Source: an uncultured Phycisphaerales bacterium (lineage in GTDB: Bacteria > Planctomycetota > Phycisphaerae > Sedimentisphaerales > Anaerobacaceae). Taken from it: DNA of 5,363 nucleotides. Both the position numbers and the translations under genes were made by a program. Below the pieces are notes generated by a model. It was not told the origin of the DNA and did not search any database. It was given only the letters and a program-made list of their open reading frames with translations. The stretch covers positions 1 to 5,363 of the forward strand of contig CALMMH010000440.1 in assembly GCA_937868145.1 (NCBI GenBank), in the 5' to 3' direction. Shown here piece after piece: positions 1 through 5,363 of this stretch; the stretch's first letter is position 1, and each line of letters starts with the position of its first letter.

Positions 1-84
1 TCGATGGTGGGATACGGGCAAGAACTATCGACGTCAGAGGGGATCGCACCTAGCGACAGGAAGGAAACAAAGGGCAAAGAAAAA
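1..84. other. Region downstream of tRNA-Ala, no gene seen
   Basis: I see no credible coding sequence here. On the minus strand, the direction of tRNA transcription, a T-rich stretch follows the tRNA 3' end directly (complement of 80-84), but no strong GC-rich stem precedes it. The only nearby hairpin is a 4-bp TCGC/GCGA stem, too weak to call an intrinsic terminator. No duplicate of the tRNA 3' end, as would mark an integrated element, is present in the window. Confidence 0.4.
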
Positions 85-157
<73 letters not shown>

Positions 158-220
158 GTTGTTCTATCGCCGCGGGCCGTTTACGAGTAGTCAATAAGCG
201 ACCGACGACGAACAAATGCC

Positions 221-250
221 AGTCTACCATACCCGGTCGGAATCAGGCAA
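221..250 (-). promoter_or_regulatory. Candidate sigma70-type promoter of tRNA-Ala
   Basis: On the minus strand a -35-like TTGCCT (complement of 245-250) and a -10-like TAGACT (complement of 221-226) are separated by 18 bases. Each matches four of six consensus bases. Transcription would start near 214, giving a leader of about 57 bases before the tRNA. The bases just after the -10 begin GGC, a GC-rich discriminator of the kind seen in stable-RNA promoters. Only its position upstream of a certain tRNA and the flanking A-tracts lift this above chance. An alternative -10 (TATGGT, complement of 226-231) has a poor 13-base spacing. Confidence 0.45.
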
Positions 251-253
251 GGG

Positions 254-272
254 ATTTTTGCTGTTATTTTTT
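254..272 (-). promoter_or_regulatory. A-tract UP-element-like sequence
   Basis: In a GC-rich window this short stretch reads, on the minus strand, as two A-runs (AAAAAATAA and AAAAA) directly upstream of the proposed -35 of the tRNA promoter. UP elements of rRNA and tRNA promoters have this composition and position and bind the alpha-subunit C-terminal domain of RNA polymerase. The composition is seen directly; the function is inferred. The tract could equally serve the divergent operon promoter. Confidence 0.35.
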
Positions 273-283
273 GTCGGAGAACG

Positions 284-289
284 TATGAT
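284..289 (+). promoter_or_regulatory. Candidate -10 element of the four-gene operon
   Basis: TATGAT matches the sigma70 -10 consensus at five of six positions and lies in the only sizeable gap before the first gene. No good -35 is found at 16-18 bases; TTGCTG at 258-263 is 20 bases away. If used, transcription would start near 296 and leave a 5' untranslated region of about 100 bases. I see no clear operator palindrome, riboswitch fold or small ORF in 296-396. Confidence 0.25.
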
Positions 290-396
290 TCCAGAAGAGT
301 GCGGTCCCTGAGAATAGATCGGGGCGGTTGGAGTGCCAAGGGCCGGGTTTGCGAGTTGTGTCGGCCATCACCAATCCTTTCAATCGGATCTGAGCA

Positions 397-1191
397 ATGT
401 CCGGCGACGAAACGATGATTCTGCTGGTCTCCCTGGGGGTAGCGGCATTGGCCTGGTACCGGTGGTACGCAGCCACGCGGGTCAGAGTCTTGGCGGTTCG
501 AAACACGGGCCGCTCGATCTTTATCGCCACGCCTCCGATCTGCCTTGCGATGCTTTTCATGGTTCTGCGGCTGTGGGCGGCCAACGATGTTCGCTACAGC
601 GGGACCTATCTGATGTTCTACACGGTTGCAGGAGCGGCGTGGGTGGGGTTTTGCGCCCTCTGGCTGGGTTTTCTCGGCATCAGCCCGCGGGATGACGTGA
701 TCGAGCGTCAGAACCTGGCGGCTGCCTTCGCGACCGCCGGGGCGATTGCCGGAATTACATTCTCTTTCGCCGGGGCCAACATCGGCAACGGGCCCGGCTG
801 GTGGGTCGTGGTGTTCAGTGCGGGACTGTCCACGGGCGCCTTCTTCGGGCTCTGGGCACTCGTGGAGCGTTTCACGGCCATCAGTGATCTGGTCACCGTC
901 GATCGGTCTGTGGACGGAGGCCTTCGGCTGGGCGGTTTCCTGATTGCCATAGGCATGATCCTTGGACGGGCTGTCGCCGGCGACTGGGTGTCGGCGGAGG
1001 CCACGGTCCGGGATTTCGTCATCAGGGCATGGCCCGTCCTGCCGCTGACGGCGTTGGCGGTTATGATCGAACGGGTGCAGTCCCCGGATCCGAATGCTCG
1101 CAACGGGGATTCCCTGGTGGGCCTGTTTGTCGCGTCGATCTATGTGGCGGTTTCATTTCTCTATGTCTTCGTCTGGCAGGGGCATCCATGA
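397..1191 (+). CDS. DUF350 (YjfL-like) multi-pass membrane protein
   Basis: A 264-residue integral membrane protein with about eight predicted helices, near residues 8-24, 40-60, 70-93, 107-127, 134-155, 175-195, 208-225 and 240-260. Residues 102-197 follow the pattern I know from DUF350/YjfL proteins: a polar QN start, then LAAAFATAG and AGITFSFAG, a Trp-rich helix, a loop, a second DGGLRLGGFLIAIG segment and a closing GDW (D196, W197). DUF350 proteins are usually about 130 residues with four helices, so this one is roughly twice the normal size. The molecular function of DUF350 is unknown to me. The start is fixed by an in-frame TGA at 391-393; ATG 397 is the first possible start, with only a weak GGA upstream. 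The stop codon overlaps the start of the next gene (ATGA), so the two are probably translationally coupled. This matches E. coli, where yjfL lies near the ATP-grasp gene yjfC. Membership is likely, function open. Confidence 0.8.
   Translation: MSGDETMILLVSLGVAALAWYRWYAATRVRVLAVRNTGRSIFIATPPICLAMLFMVLRLWAANDVRYSGTYLMFYTVAGAAWVGFCALWLGFLGISPRDDVIERQNLAAAFATAGAIAGITFSFAGANIGNGPGWWVVVFSAGLSTGAFFGLWALVERFTAISDLVTVDRSVDGGLRLGGFLIAIGMILGRAVAGDWVSAEATVRDFVIRAWPVLPLTALAVMIERVQSPDPNARNGDSLVGLFVASIYVAVSFLYVFVWQGHP
1178..1182 (+). promoter_or_regulatory. Ribosome binding site of the ATP-grasp gene
   Basis: AGGGG lies five bases before ATG 1188, inside the last codons of the membrane-protein gene. It supports 1188 rather than 1029 as the start, and reinitiation at the ATGA overlap. 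Confidence 0.6.
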
Positions 1192-2465
1192 ATCCGCCGT
1201 GGACCGTTCCCGACCCGATCCCCGAAGCGCAGTTCCACGACCTGCGTCTGCGGATGATTTTCGACCACCACAAGTGGGACAGCCAGTTCGAAGATGTCGA
1301 GTCCCTTGGACGCCGGTGCCTGATTCTCGATGCGCAGGCCTGGGACCAGTTGCGACGCCAGTCCGAGCAACTGTGGGCCGAAGCGCTGGCAGCGGAAGAG
1401 GAGATTCTGGGCAGGCCCGAGTTGTGCAGGCTGCTGGGGCTTGGCCGGCGGCTACAGAAGGCCTGCACCCGCACCGCACGTCAAATCCCGTGCAAGGCGA
1501 TGGCCCGGATCATGCGATTCGATTTCCATTTTGCGGAGGAAGGCTGGCAGATCTCGGAGGCCAACTCCGATGTGCCCGGCGGGTTTATCGAGTCGTGCGC
1601 GTTCGCCGAGTTGGCGTGCGGGTGCTATCCCGGGACCTGTGCGGCCCCCGACGTCGGCGAGCAGTACGCACGCGCTGTGGCCTCGTCGCTCGGCAGGGGG
1701 GCTCGTATCGCCTTGGTGCATGCCTCTGCGTATACGGACGACCGGCAGGTGATGGTGTTCCTGGCGGAACGTTTTGCAGCCGAGGGGCTTGAGCCGGTGC
1801 TGGCAAGCCCTGCGGATCTGCTCTGGGTCGACGGGGTCGCTCGCCCGGCCGGCGGCGGAAGAGACTTCGACGGCATCGTGCGATTCTTCCCGGCCGAGTG
1901 GCTCCTGAACATTCCACGACGGAACGGCTGGCAACGATATTTTCACGGCAGTGTCACGCCACAGAGCAATCCCGGCTATGCGCTGATCTCCCAGAGCAAG
2001 CGATTCCCGCTGGTTTGGGACCGGCTCAGGACCCCTGTGCCGACCTGGCGATCTCTTCTGCCGCGGACGTGCGATCCTCGCGAAGTTGACTGGCGCAACA
2101 ATGCGGAATGGGTCCTCAAGCCCGCGCTGGGGCGCGTCGGCGAGTGGATCGGCATCCGAGGAGTCACGGCCGACAAGGAATGGCGAGAGATCGCCAGGCA
2201 CGCGGCCAGGCACCCCGGATTCTGGGTGGCGCAGAGACGCTTCACGGCGGTTGCGGCGGTTGCCGTCGTCGAAAACCTCTACCCCTGCGTGGGCGTATTC
2301 GTGGTGGCTGGGAAGGCTTGCGGACTGTACGGACGAGCGTCCAGCGTGCCCCTGATCGATGGGCGAGCACAGGAAATTGCCATCCTCATAGGGGGAGGCG
2401 TTCCCAAGGATCGAAGAACCGAAGCAAAGGAGACCCCGGTGGTTGCCCTGGGAGAGCGTGGATGA
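1188..2465 (+). CDS. GSP_synth-family ATP-grasp ligase (YjfC/YgiC-like)
   Basis: A 425-residue protein of the glutathionylspermidine-synthase ATP-grasp family. These enzymes use ATP to activate a carboxylate as acyl phosphate and join it to an amine. Family landmarks: R110-F-D112, then SEANSD with E124 and N126 (the R-x-D-x11-E-x-N spacing that, from memory, binds Mg and ATP in E. coli Gss), RFFPAEW at 232-238, N261 followed by ISQSKRFPLVW at 267-277 (family SNK..LP.LW), WVLKPALGRVG at 308-318 with K311 as probable ATP-binding lysine, Q349, G369 and R383. There is no N-terminal CHAP amidase domain, so it resembles the stand-alone YjfC/YgiC type rather than bifunctional Gss; its substrate is unknown. 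ATG 1188 is chosen over upstream in-frame ATG 1029 because it has AGGGG five bases upstream, starts the conserved region and overlaps the previous stop by ATGA. No signal peptide or helix is seen, so it is probably cytoplasmic. It overlaps the next gene by ATGA. Confidence 0.9.
   Translation: MNPPWTVPDPIPEAQFHDLRLRMIFDHHKWDSQFEDVESLGRRCLILDAQAWDQLRRQSEQLWAEALAAEEEILGRPELCRLLGLGRRLQKACTRTARQIPCKAMARIMRFDFHFAEEGWQISEANSDVPGGFIESCAFAELACGCYPGTCAAPDVGEQYARAVASSLGRGARIALVHASAYTDDRQVMVFLAERFAAEGLEPVLASPADLLWVDGVARPAGGGRDFDGIVRFFPAEWLLNIPRRNGWQRYFHGSVTPQSNPGYALISQSKRFPLVWDRLRTPVPTWRSLLPRTCDPREVDWRNNAEWVLKPALGRVGEWIGIRGVTADKEWREIARHAARHPGFWVAQRRFTAVAAVAVVENLYPCVGVFVVAGKACGLYGRASSVPLIDGRAQEIAILIGGGVPKDRRTEAKETPVVALGERG
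2450..2454 (+). promoter_or_regulatory. Ribosome binding site of the GGFG-tail gene
   Basis: GGGAG lies seven bases before ATG 2462, within the last codons of the ATP-grasp gene. It decides the start of the third gene: the open frame extends back to an ATG at 2108, but that stretch only shadows the ATP-grasp coding frame. Confidence 0.6.
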
Positions 2466-3244
2466 CAGGAAGAGATCTATACGAGATCTGGGCGCCCGCC
2501 CAGGATGAGTGGTCGCCGTGGGTCAAGGCTGTGTTGTTCGCGGAGATCGACGAACAGGCGAATCAGGCTTCGCCCGCGGGCATCCAATGTGAGTCCGGCC
2601 TGCGATGCCGCATCGGGACCAGACGCGACACGGCGATCGTGGTCGATCTGCCGGGCGTTCAGTCCCTGGCTGCGGGGTTGGACCTGGCCGGAGACGGCTA
2701 TCGGCCGGTCCCGCTGTACAACACGACCTCGGGCTGTCGGGAGGGGGTTCCCTCGGACAAGTGCGTGCTGGCCGACGTCTCGACCCTGGTAAAAATACTT
2801 TCTGTCTCGCCGCCGGAGCACGTGCGAAATGCGATTGTCGGGGACAATCCGCCGGTGTTCCTGCTCGATTCGCGTCGGCTCCAGGGGCAGAACAAGCCTG
2901 CTCCCGGCGTGTACGACAATCGCTGGATGGTTTTTCCCCAGGACTTTCCGTCGGCCAGGTTCCTGGCCTCCCGCGGAATCACGCAGGCGATTGTCATTCA
3001 GGAGACGATCCTCCCGGCGGAGGACCTCGTTCACGTGCTGCTTCGCTGGAAGGACGCAGGCATCGCGATTCACCTGCAGGATGCGGCCGAAGATCTTTCG
3101 CTTCGCCCCGCGGAGTTTCGCCGTCCTTCGCATTTCCGCTCGGCGATCTATCGCGCCCTGGCGTTGATGGGGCTGCGAAGGAACAGCGCCGGAGGGTTCG
3201 GCTCCGTTCTTCCGCTCCCAACCCAAGGCGGCGGTTTCGGATAA
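2462..3244 (+). CDS. Unassigned ATP-grasp partner with double GGFG tail
   Basis: A 260-residue protein that I do not recognise as a named family. It looks soluble: no signal peptide and no clear membrane helix. It reads as a compact alpha/beta protein with motif-like stretches: VVDLPG (60-65), LDLAGDGYRPVPLYN (73-87), PPVFLLDSRR (130-139), YDNRWMVFPQDFPSARFL (151-168) and a GIT-QAIVI strand (172-179). After a last amphipathic region, the final 19 residues (242-260) are low in complexity and contain GGFG twice, at 244-247 and at 257-260, the latter being the extreme C-terminus. ATG 2462 overlaps the previous stop as ATGA and has GGGAG seven bases upstream. Its place after a DUF350 gene and a GSP-type ligase suggests it is a partner or substrate of the ligase, as proposed for DUF1190 proteins (YgiB/YjfM), which in my memory also carry an RGGFG motif near a Gly-rich tail. 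The coding call is firm, the role is inference. Confidence 0.85.
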   Translation: MTGRDLYEIWAPAQDEWSPWVKAVLFAEIDEQANQASPAGIQCESGLRCRIGTRRDTAIVVDLPGVQSLAAGLDLAGDGYRPVPLYNTTSGCREGVPSDKCVLADVSTLVKILSVSPPEHVRNAIVGDNPPVFLLDSRRLQGQNKPAPGVYDNRWMVFPQDFPSARFLASRGITQAIVIQETILPAEDLVHVLLRWKDAGIAIHLQDAAEDLSLRPAEFRRPSHFRSAIYRALALMGLRRNSAGGFGSVLPLPTQGGGFG

Positions 3245-3248
3245 GGAG
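3242..3248 (+). promoter_or_regulatory. hypF ribosome binding site overlapping previous stop
   Basis: TAAGGAG contains both the TAA stop of the third gene (3242-3244) and a strong Shine-Dalgarno core. It lies four bases before ATG 3253. A GTG at 3250 is in the same frame but would leave only one base of spacing, so ATG 3253 is preferred. The arrangement couples hypF to the upstream genes. Confidence 0.7.
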
Positions 3249-3252
3249 CGTG

Positions 3253-5363
3253 ATGGAGCGAAAAGAGATACGGGTGACAGGCCGTGTGCAGGGGGTGGGG
3301 TTCCGGCCGACGGTGCACAGACTGGCGGTGTCTCTGGAACTGACCGGTTTCGTCCTGAACGACACACGGGGGGTCACGATCGAGCTCCAGGGCCAGGAAG
3401 GCCGAATCGATGATTTCGTGGATCGGCTGACGTCGTCCGACAAGCCACCGCTGGCGCGGATCGAGTCCTGCGAGGTCCGGGATCTGCCGCTTTGCGAGCA
3501 TGAGCAGGGGTTCGTCATCCGCGGAAGCTGCTCCGATGGCGCCGTGCTCTCGGAGGTTTCGGCCGACACCGCCGTGTGTGCGGACTGTTTGGGTGAACTC
3601 AGCGACAAAGGGGATTTTCGCTATCGCTACCCTTTCATTAATTGCACCAACTGCGGACCCCGGTACTCGATCATCAAGACGATTCCCTACGATCGGCCCA
3701 ACACCACGATGTCCGTCTTCAAGATGTGCGAGCGGTGCGCGGGACAGTACCACGATGTTGCGGATCGCCGGTTCCACGCGCAGCCGGTGGCGTGCCCTCG
3801 GTGCGGGCCGAAGGTGTGGCTGACCGACCGTGCCGGCAAGACGCTGACGACCGGCAACGATGAAACGATCGCCGAGACCGCGAGACTGTTGCGACAGGGC
3901 AAGATCGTTGCGGTCAAAGGGCTCGGCGGATTCCATCTGGCCTGCGATGCGTTCAACAACGATGCGGTTCTCGAGCTGCGCCGGCGAAAGCACCGGGATT
4001 TCAAGCCCTTCGCTCTGATGACGCGCAGCGTCGAGGAGGTGCGAAAGCACGCTGTCGTGGATCTCGCGGCCGAACAGGTATTGAGGAGCGCCGAGAGCCC
4101 GATTGTGCTGCTGCCGAGACGTGAGGGATGTGCGATAGCATCGGCCGTGGCGCAGGGCGTCAACTCGCTCGGATTCATGCTCTGCTACACGCCGTTGCAT
4201 CATTTGCTGTTCGCCGAGGGGCTCGATGTGCTCGTCATGACCAGCGCGAATCTGTCCGATGAGCCCTTGATCTGCAAGAACGACCTCGCGTTGGAGCGGC
4301 TGGCCGATGTGGCGGATGCGTTCCTCATGCACGACCGCGAGATCTATCGGCAGGTGGACGACTCGATCGTGTACTTCGTCGCCGACGAGCGGGTCGTGCT
4401 TCGGCGGGCCCGGGGATACGTGCCGACGCCGATCCTGATGAAGGATCCTTCGCCGCAGGAGATTTTCGCGGCCGGCGCGGATATGAAGAACACGTTCTGC
4501 CTCGTGAAGGGCAACCAGCTCATCCTCAGCGAGCACATCGGCGATCTGGAGGATGCCGCGGTCTACCATCACTACATGGACTCGATTCGGCATTTGGCCG
4601 GGCTCTTCGAAGTCAAGCCGAGCGTTGTCGCGTGCGACCTGCACCCGGGCTACTTCTCCACGCAGTATGCGAAATCTCGTCCGGATGTCCGGGTGATCGA
4701 GATCCAGCATCACTGGGCTCACATCGCTTCCGTTCTGGCCGAACGCGGAATGACCGGACCTGTGATCGGCATCGAATGCGACGGAACCGGTTATGGCACG
4801 GACGGCGCAATCTGGGGATGCGAGTGTATGATCGCATCGCTCACGCAGTTCACGCGGTTCGGGCACTTGGCGTACTATCCGCTGGCTGGTGGGGACAAGG
4901 CGAGCAAAGAAGCGGTCCGGCCGCTTCTGGGACTTCTGAAGCAAGCCTATGGGGCGGACTTTAGACTGGATGAATTCGCGTGGCTGCTCGAACGGATCGA
5001 ACCCGACGCCGGAAAGCTCAGACTGATCGACGAGCAGATCGACAGACGGCTCAACGTCGTGAACACCTCCAGCCTGGGCCGGGTCTTCGACGCGGTCGCC
5101 GCGATGCTGGGCTTGGGCGGTTTCAACCACTTCGATGCGCAGTTGCCGATGGCTCTGGAATCATTGGCCGTGCCGGACGTGGACGATTGCTATGAGTTCG
5201 ATCTGCATCGAACCGGTGACGAACCGCTGCAATTGGACCTGCGCAAGCTGGTGATAGGCATGGTGGAGGACGTTCGAAGGGAGATAGCCTCGGCGGTTGT
5301 CGCTGCGAAGTTTCACAACACGCTCGTGGAAGCCCTGTTGGCGATGGCCAAGGCCGCTCGCGA
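3253..5363 (+). CDS. hypF: HypF carbamoyltransferase, 3' end cut by window
   Basis: HypF turns carbamoyl phosphate and ATP into carbamoyl-adenylate and passes the carbamoyl group to the C-terminal cysteine of HypE, the first step in making the cyanide ligands of [NiFe]-hydrogenase. The frame stays open for 703 codons to the window edge; the family is about 750-780 residues. Domains in order: acylphosphatase (GRVQGVGFRP 10-19, catalytic R18 and N36); two zinc fingers with the exact spacing CX2CX18CX2CX24CX2CX18CX2C (C109 to C184); YrdC-like domain (K217, KHRDFKPF 246-253, MTSANLSDEP 329-338, RRARGYVP 384-391); and Kae1-like domain with the metal motif HHWAH (486-490), D510-GTGYGTDG, GGD ending at D548 and SLGRVFDA (607-614). 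The late GGVFQN-like and PNDGG-like motifs of the Kae1 domain should lie beyond the edge. The gene starts 8 bases after the third gene, so it is probably in the same transcript. No hypCDE or hydrogenase genes are visible. Confidence 0.97.
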   Translation, partial: MERKEIRVTGRVQGVGFRPTVHRLAVSLELTGFVLNDTRGVTIELQGQEGRIDDFVDRLTSSDKPPLARIESCEVRDLPLCEHEQGFVIRGSCSDGAVLSEVSADTAVCADCLGELSDKGDFRYRYPFINCTNCGPRYSIIKTIPYDRPNTTMSVFKMCERCAGQYHDVADRRFHAQPVACPRCGPKVWLTDRAGKTLTTGNDETIAETARLLRQGKIVAVKGLGGFHLACDAFNNDAVLELRRRKHRDFKPFALMTRSVEEVRKHAVVDLAAEQVLRSAESPIVLLPRREGCAIASAVAQGVNSLGFMLCYTPLHHLLFAEGLDVLVMTSANLSDEPLICKNDLALERLADVADAFLMHDREIYRQVDDSIVYFVADERVVLRRARGYVPTPILMKDPSPQEIFAAGADMKNTFCLVKGNQLILSEHIGDLEDAAVYHHYMDSIRHLAGLFEVKPSVVACDLHPGYFSTQYAKSRPDVRVIEIQHHWAHIASVLAERGMTGPVIGIECDGTGYGTDGAIWGCECMIASLTQFTRFGHLAYYPLAGGDKASKEAVRPLLGLLKQAYGADFRLDEFAWLLERIEPDAGKLRLIDEQIDRRLNVVNTSSLGRVFDAVAAMLGLGGFNHFDAQLPMALESLAVPDVDDCYEFDLHRTGDEPLQLDLRKLVIGMVEDVRREIASAVVAAKFHNTLVEALLAMAKAAR

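Noticed and set aside
264..584. A 106-codon minus-strand open frame between the tRNA and the operon
   Set aside because: Most of it is antisense to the membrane-protein gene, it runs into the A/T-rich promoter region, and its composition shows no domain or ribosome binding evidence.
1029..1187. N-terminal extension of the ATP-grasp gene to ATG 1029
   Set aside because: The extra 53 residues lie over the coding frame of the membrane protein and look like an out-of-frame translation. ATG 1188 has a Shine-Dalgarno and the typical ATGA overlap.
1452..2213. A 253-codon minus-strand open frame
   Set aside because: It is antisense to the ATP-grasp gene, rich in Arg, Pro and Ser as expected from a shadow frame, and has no independent motif support.
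2108..2461. N-terminal extension of the third gene to ATG 2108
   Set aside because: The 118 extra residues are an Arg/Gly-rich shadow of the ATP-grasp C-terminal domain. ATG 2462 has a better ribosome binding site and overlap.
1188..2465. Naming the ligase gss (glutathionylspermidine synthetase)
   Set aside because: The amidase domain is absent and the substrate-side residues differ, so the specific reaction cannot be claimed; only the family is supported.
3148..5130. A 660-codon open frame on the minus strand
   Set aside because: It lies entirely antisense to hypF and the end of the third gene, whose protein motifs are unmistakable. Long antisense frames are common in GC-rich genes with strong codon bias, and its translation shows no recognisable domain.

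Overview
This is a GC-rich bacterial window holding one tRNA gene on the minus strand and a tightly packed plus-strand operon of four genes, the last of which runs off the right edge. The organism cannot be named from the sequence. High GC, a tRNA without an encoded CCA, a DUF350/ATP-grasp pair and a HypF homologue would fit a Planctomycetes/Phycisphaerae-like or other Gram-negative bacterium, but this is only an impression.

Left part (1-396): tRNA-Ala(GGC) lies on the minus strand at 85-157. Upstream of it is a plausible sigma70-type promoter preceded by two A-tracts that resemble an UP element. The same 240-base intergenic stretch must also hold the divergent promoter for the plus-strand operon, for which only a good -10-like hexamer (284-289) is visible.

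Central part (397-3244): three genes are joined by two ATGA stop/start overlaps. They are (1) an eight-helix membrane protein with a DUF350 (YjfL-like) region, (2) an ATP-grasp ligase of the glutathionylspermidine-synthase (GSP_synth; YjfC/YgiC-like) family without the amidase domain of true Gss, and (3) a 260-residue protein I cannot assign to a named family. The third protein ends in a glycine-rich tail with two GGFG motifs, the last being the C-terminus itself. E. coli yjfL and yjfC sit in one cluster, so the first two genes are a recognisable known pairing. The third gene occupies the place where enterobacteria keep YjfM/YgiB (DUF1190).

Right part (3253-5363): hypF, the carbamoyltransferase that starts cyanide-ligand synthesis for [NiFe]-hydrogenase, begins 8 bases after gene 3 with a Shine-Dalgarno sequence overlapping the previous stop codon. 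Its acylphosphatase, double zinc-finger, YrdC-like and most of the Kae1-like domains are present; the C-terminus lies outside the window.

The most interesting idea is that genes 1-3 form a little-studied peptide or protein amidation system. In it, the ATP-grasp enzyme would join an amine to a C-terminal glycine carboxylate, with the GGFG tail of gene 3 as candidate substrate and the DUF350 protein as membrane partner. This is inference. The link to hypF rests only on operon spacing.
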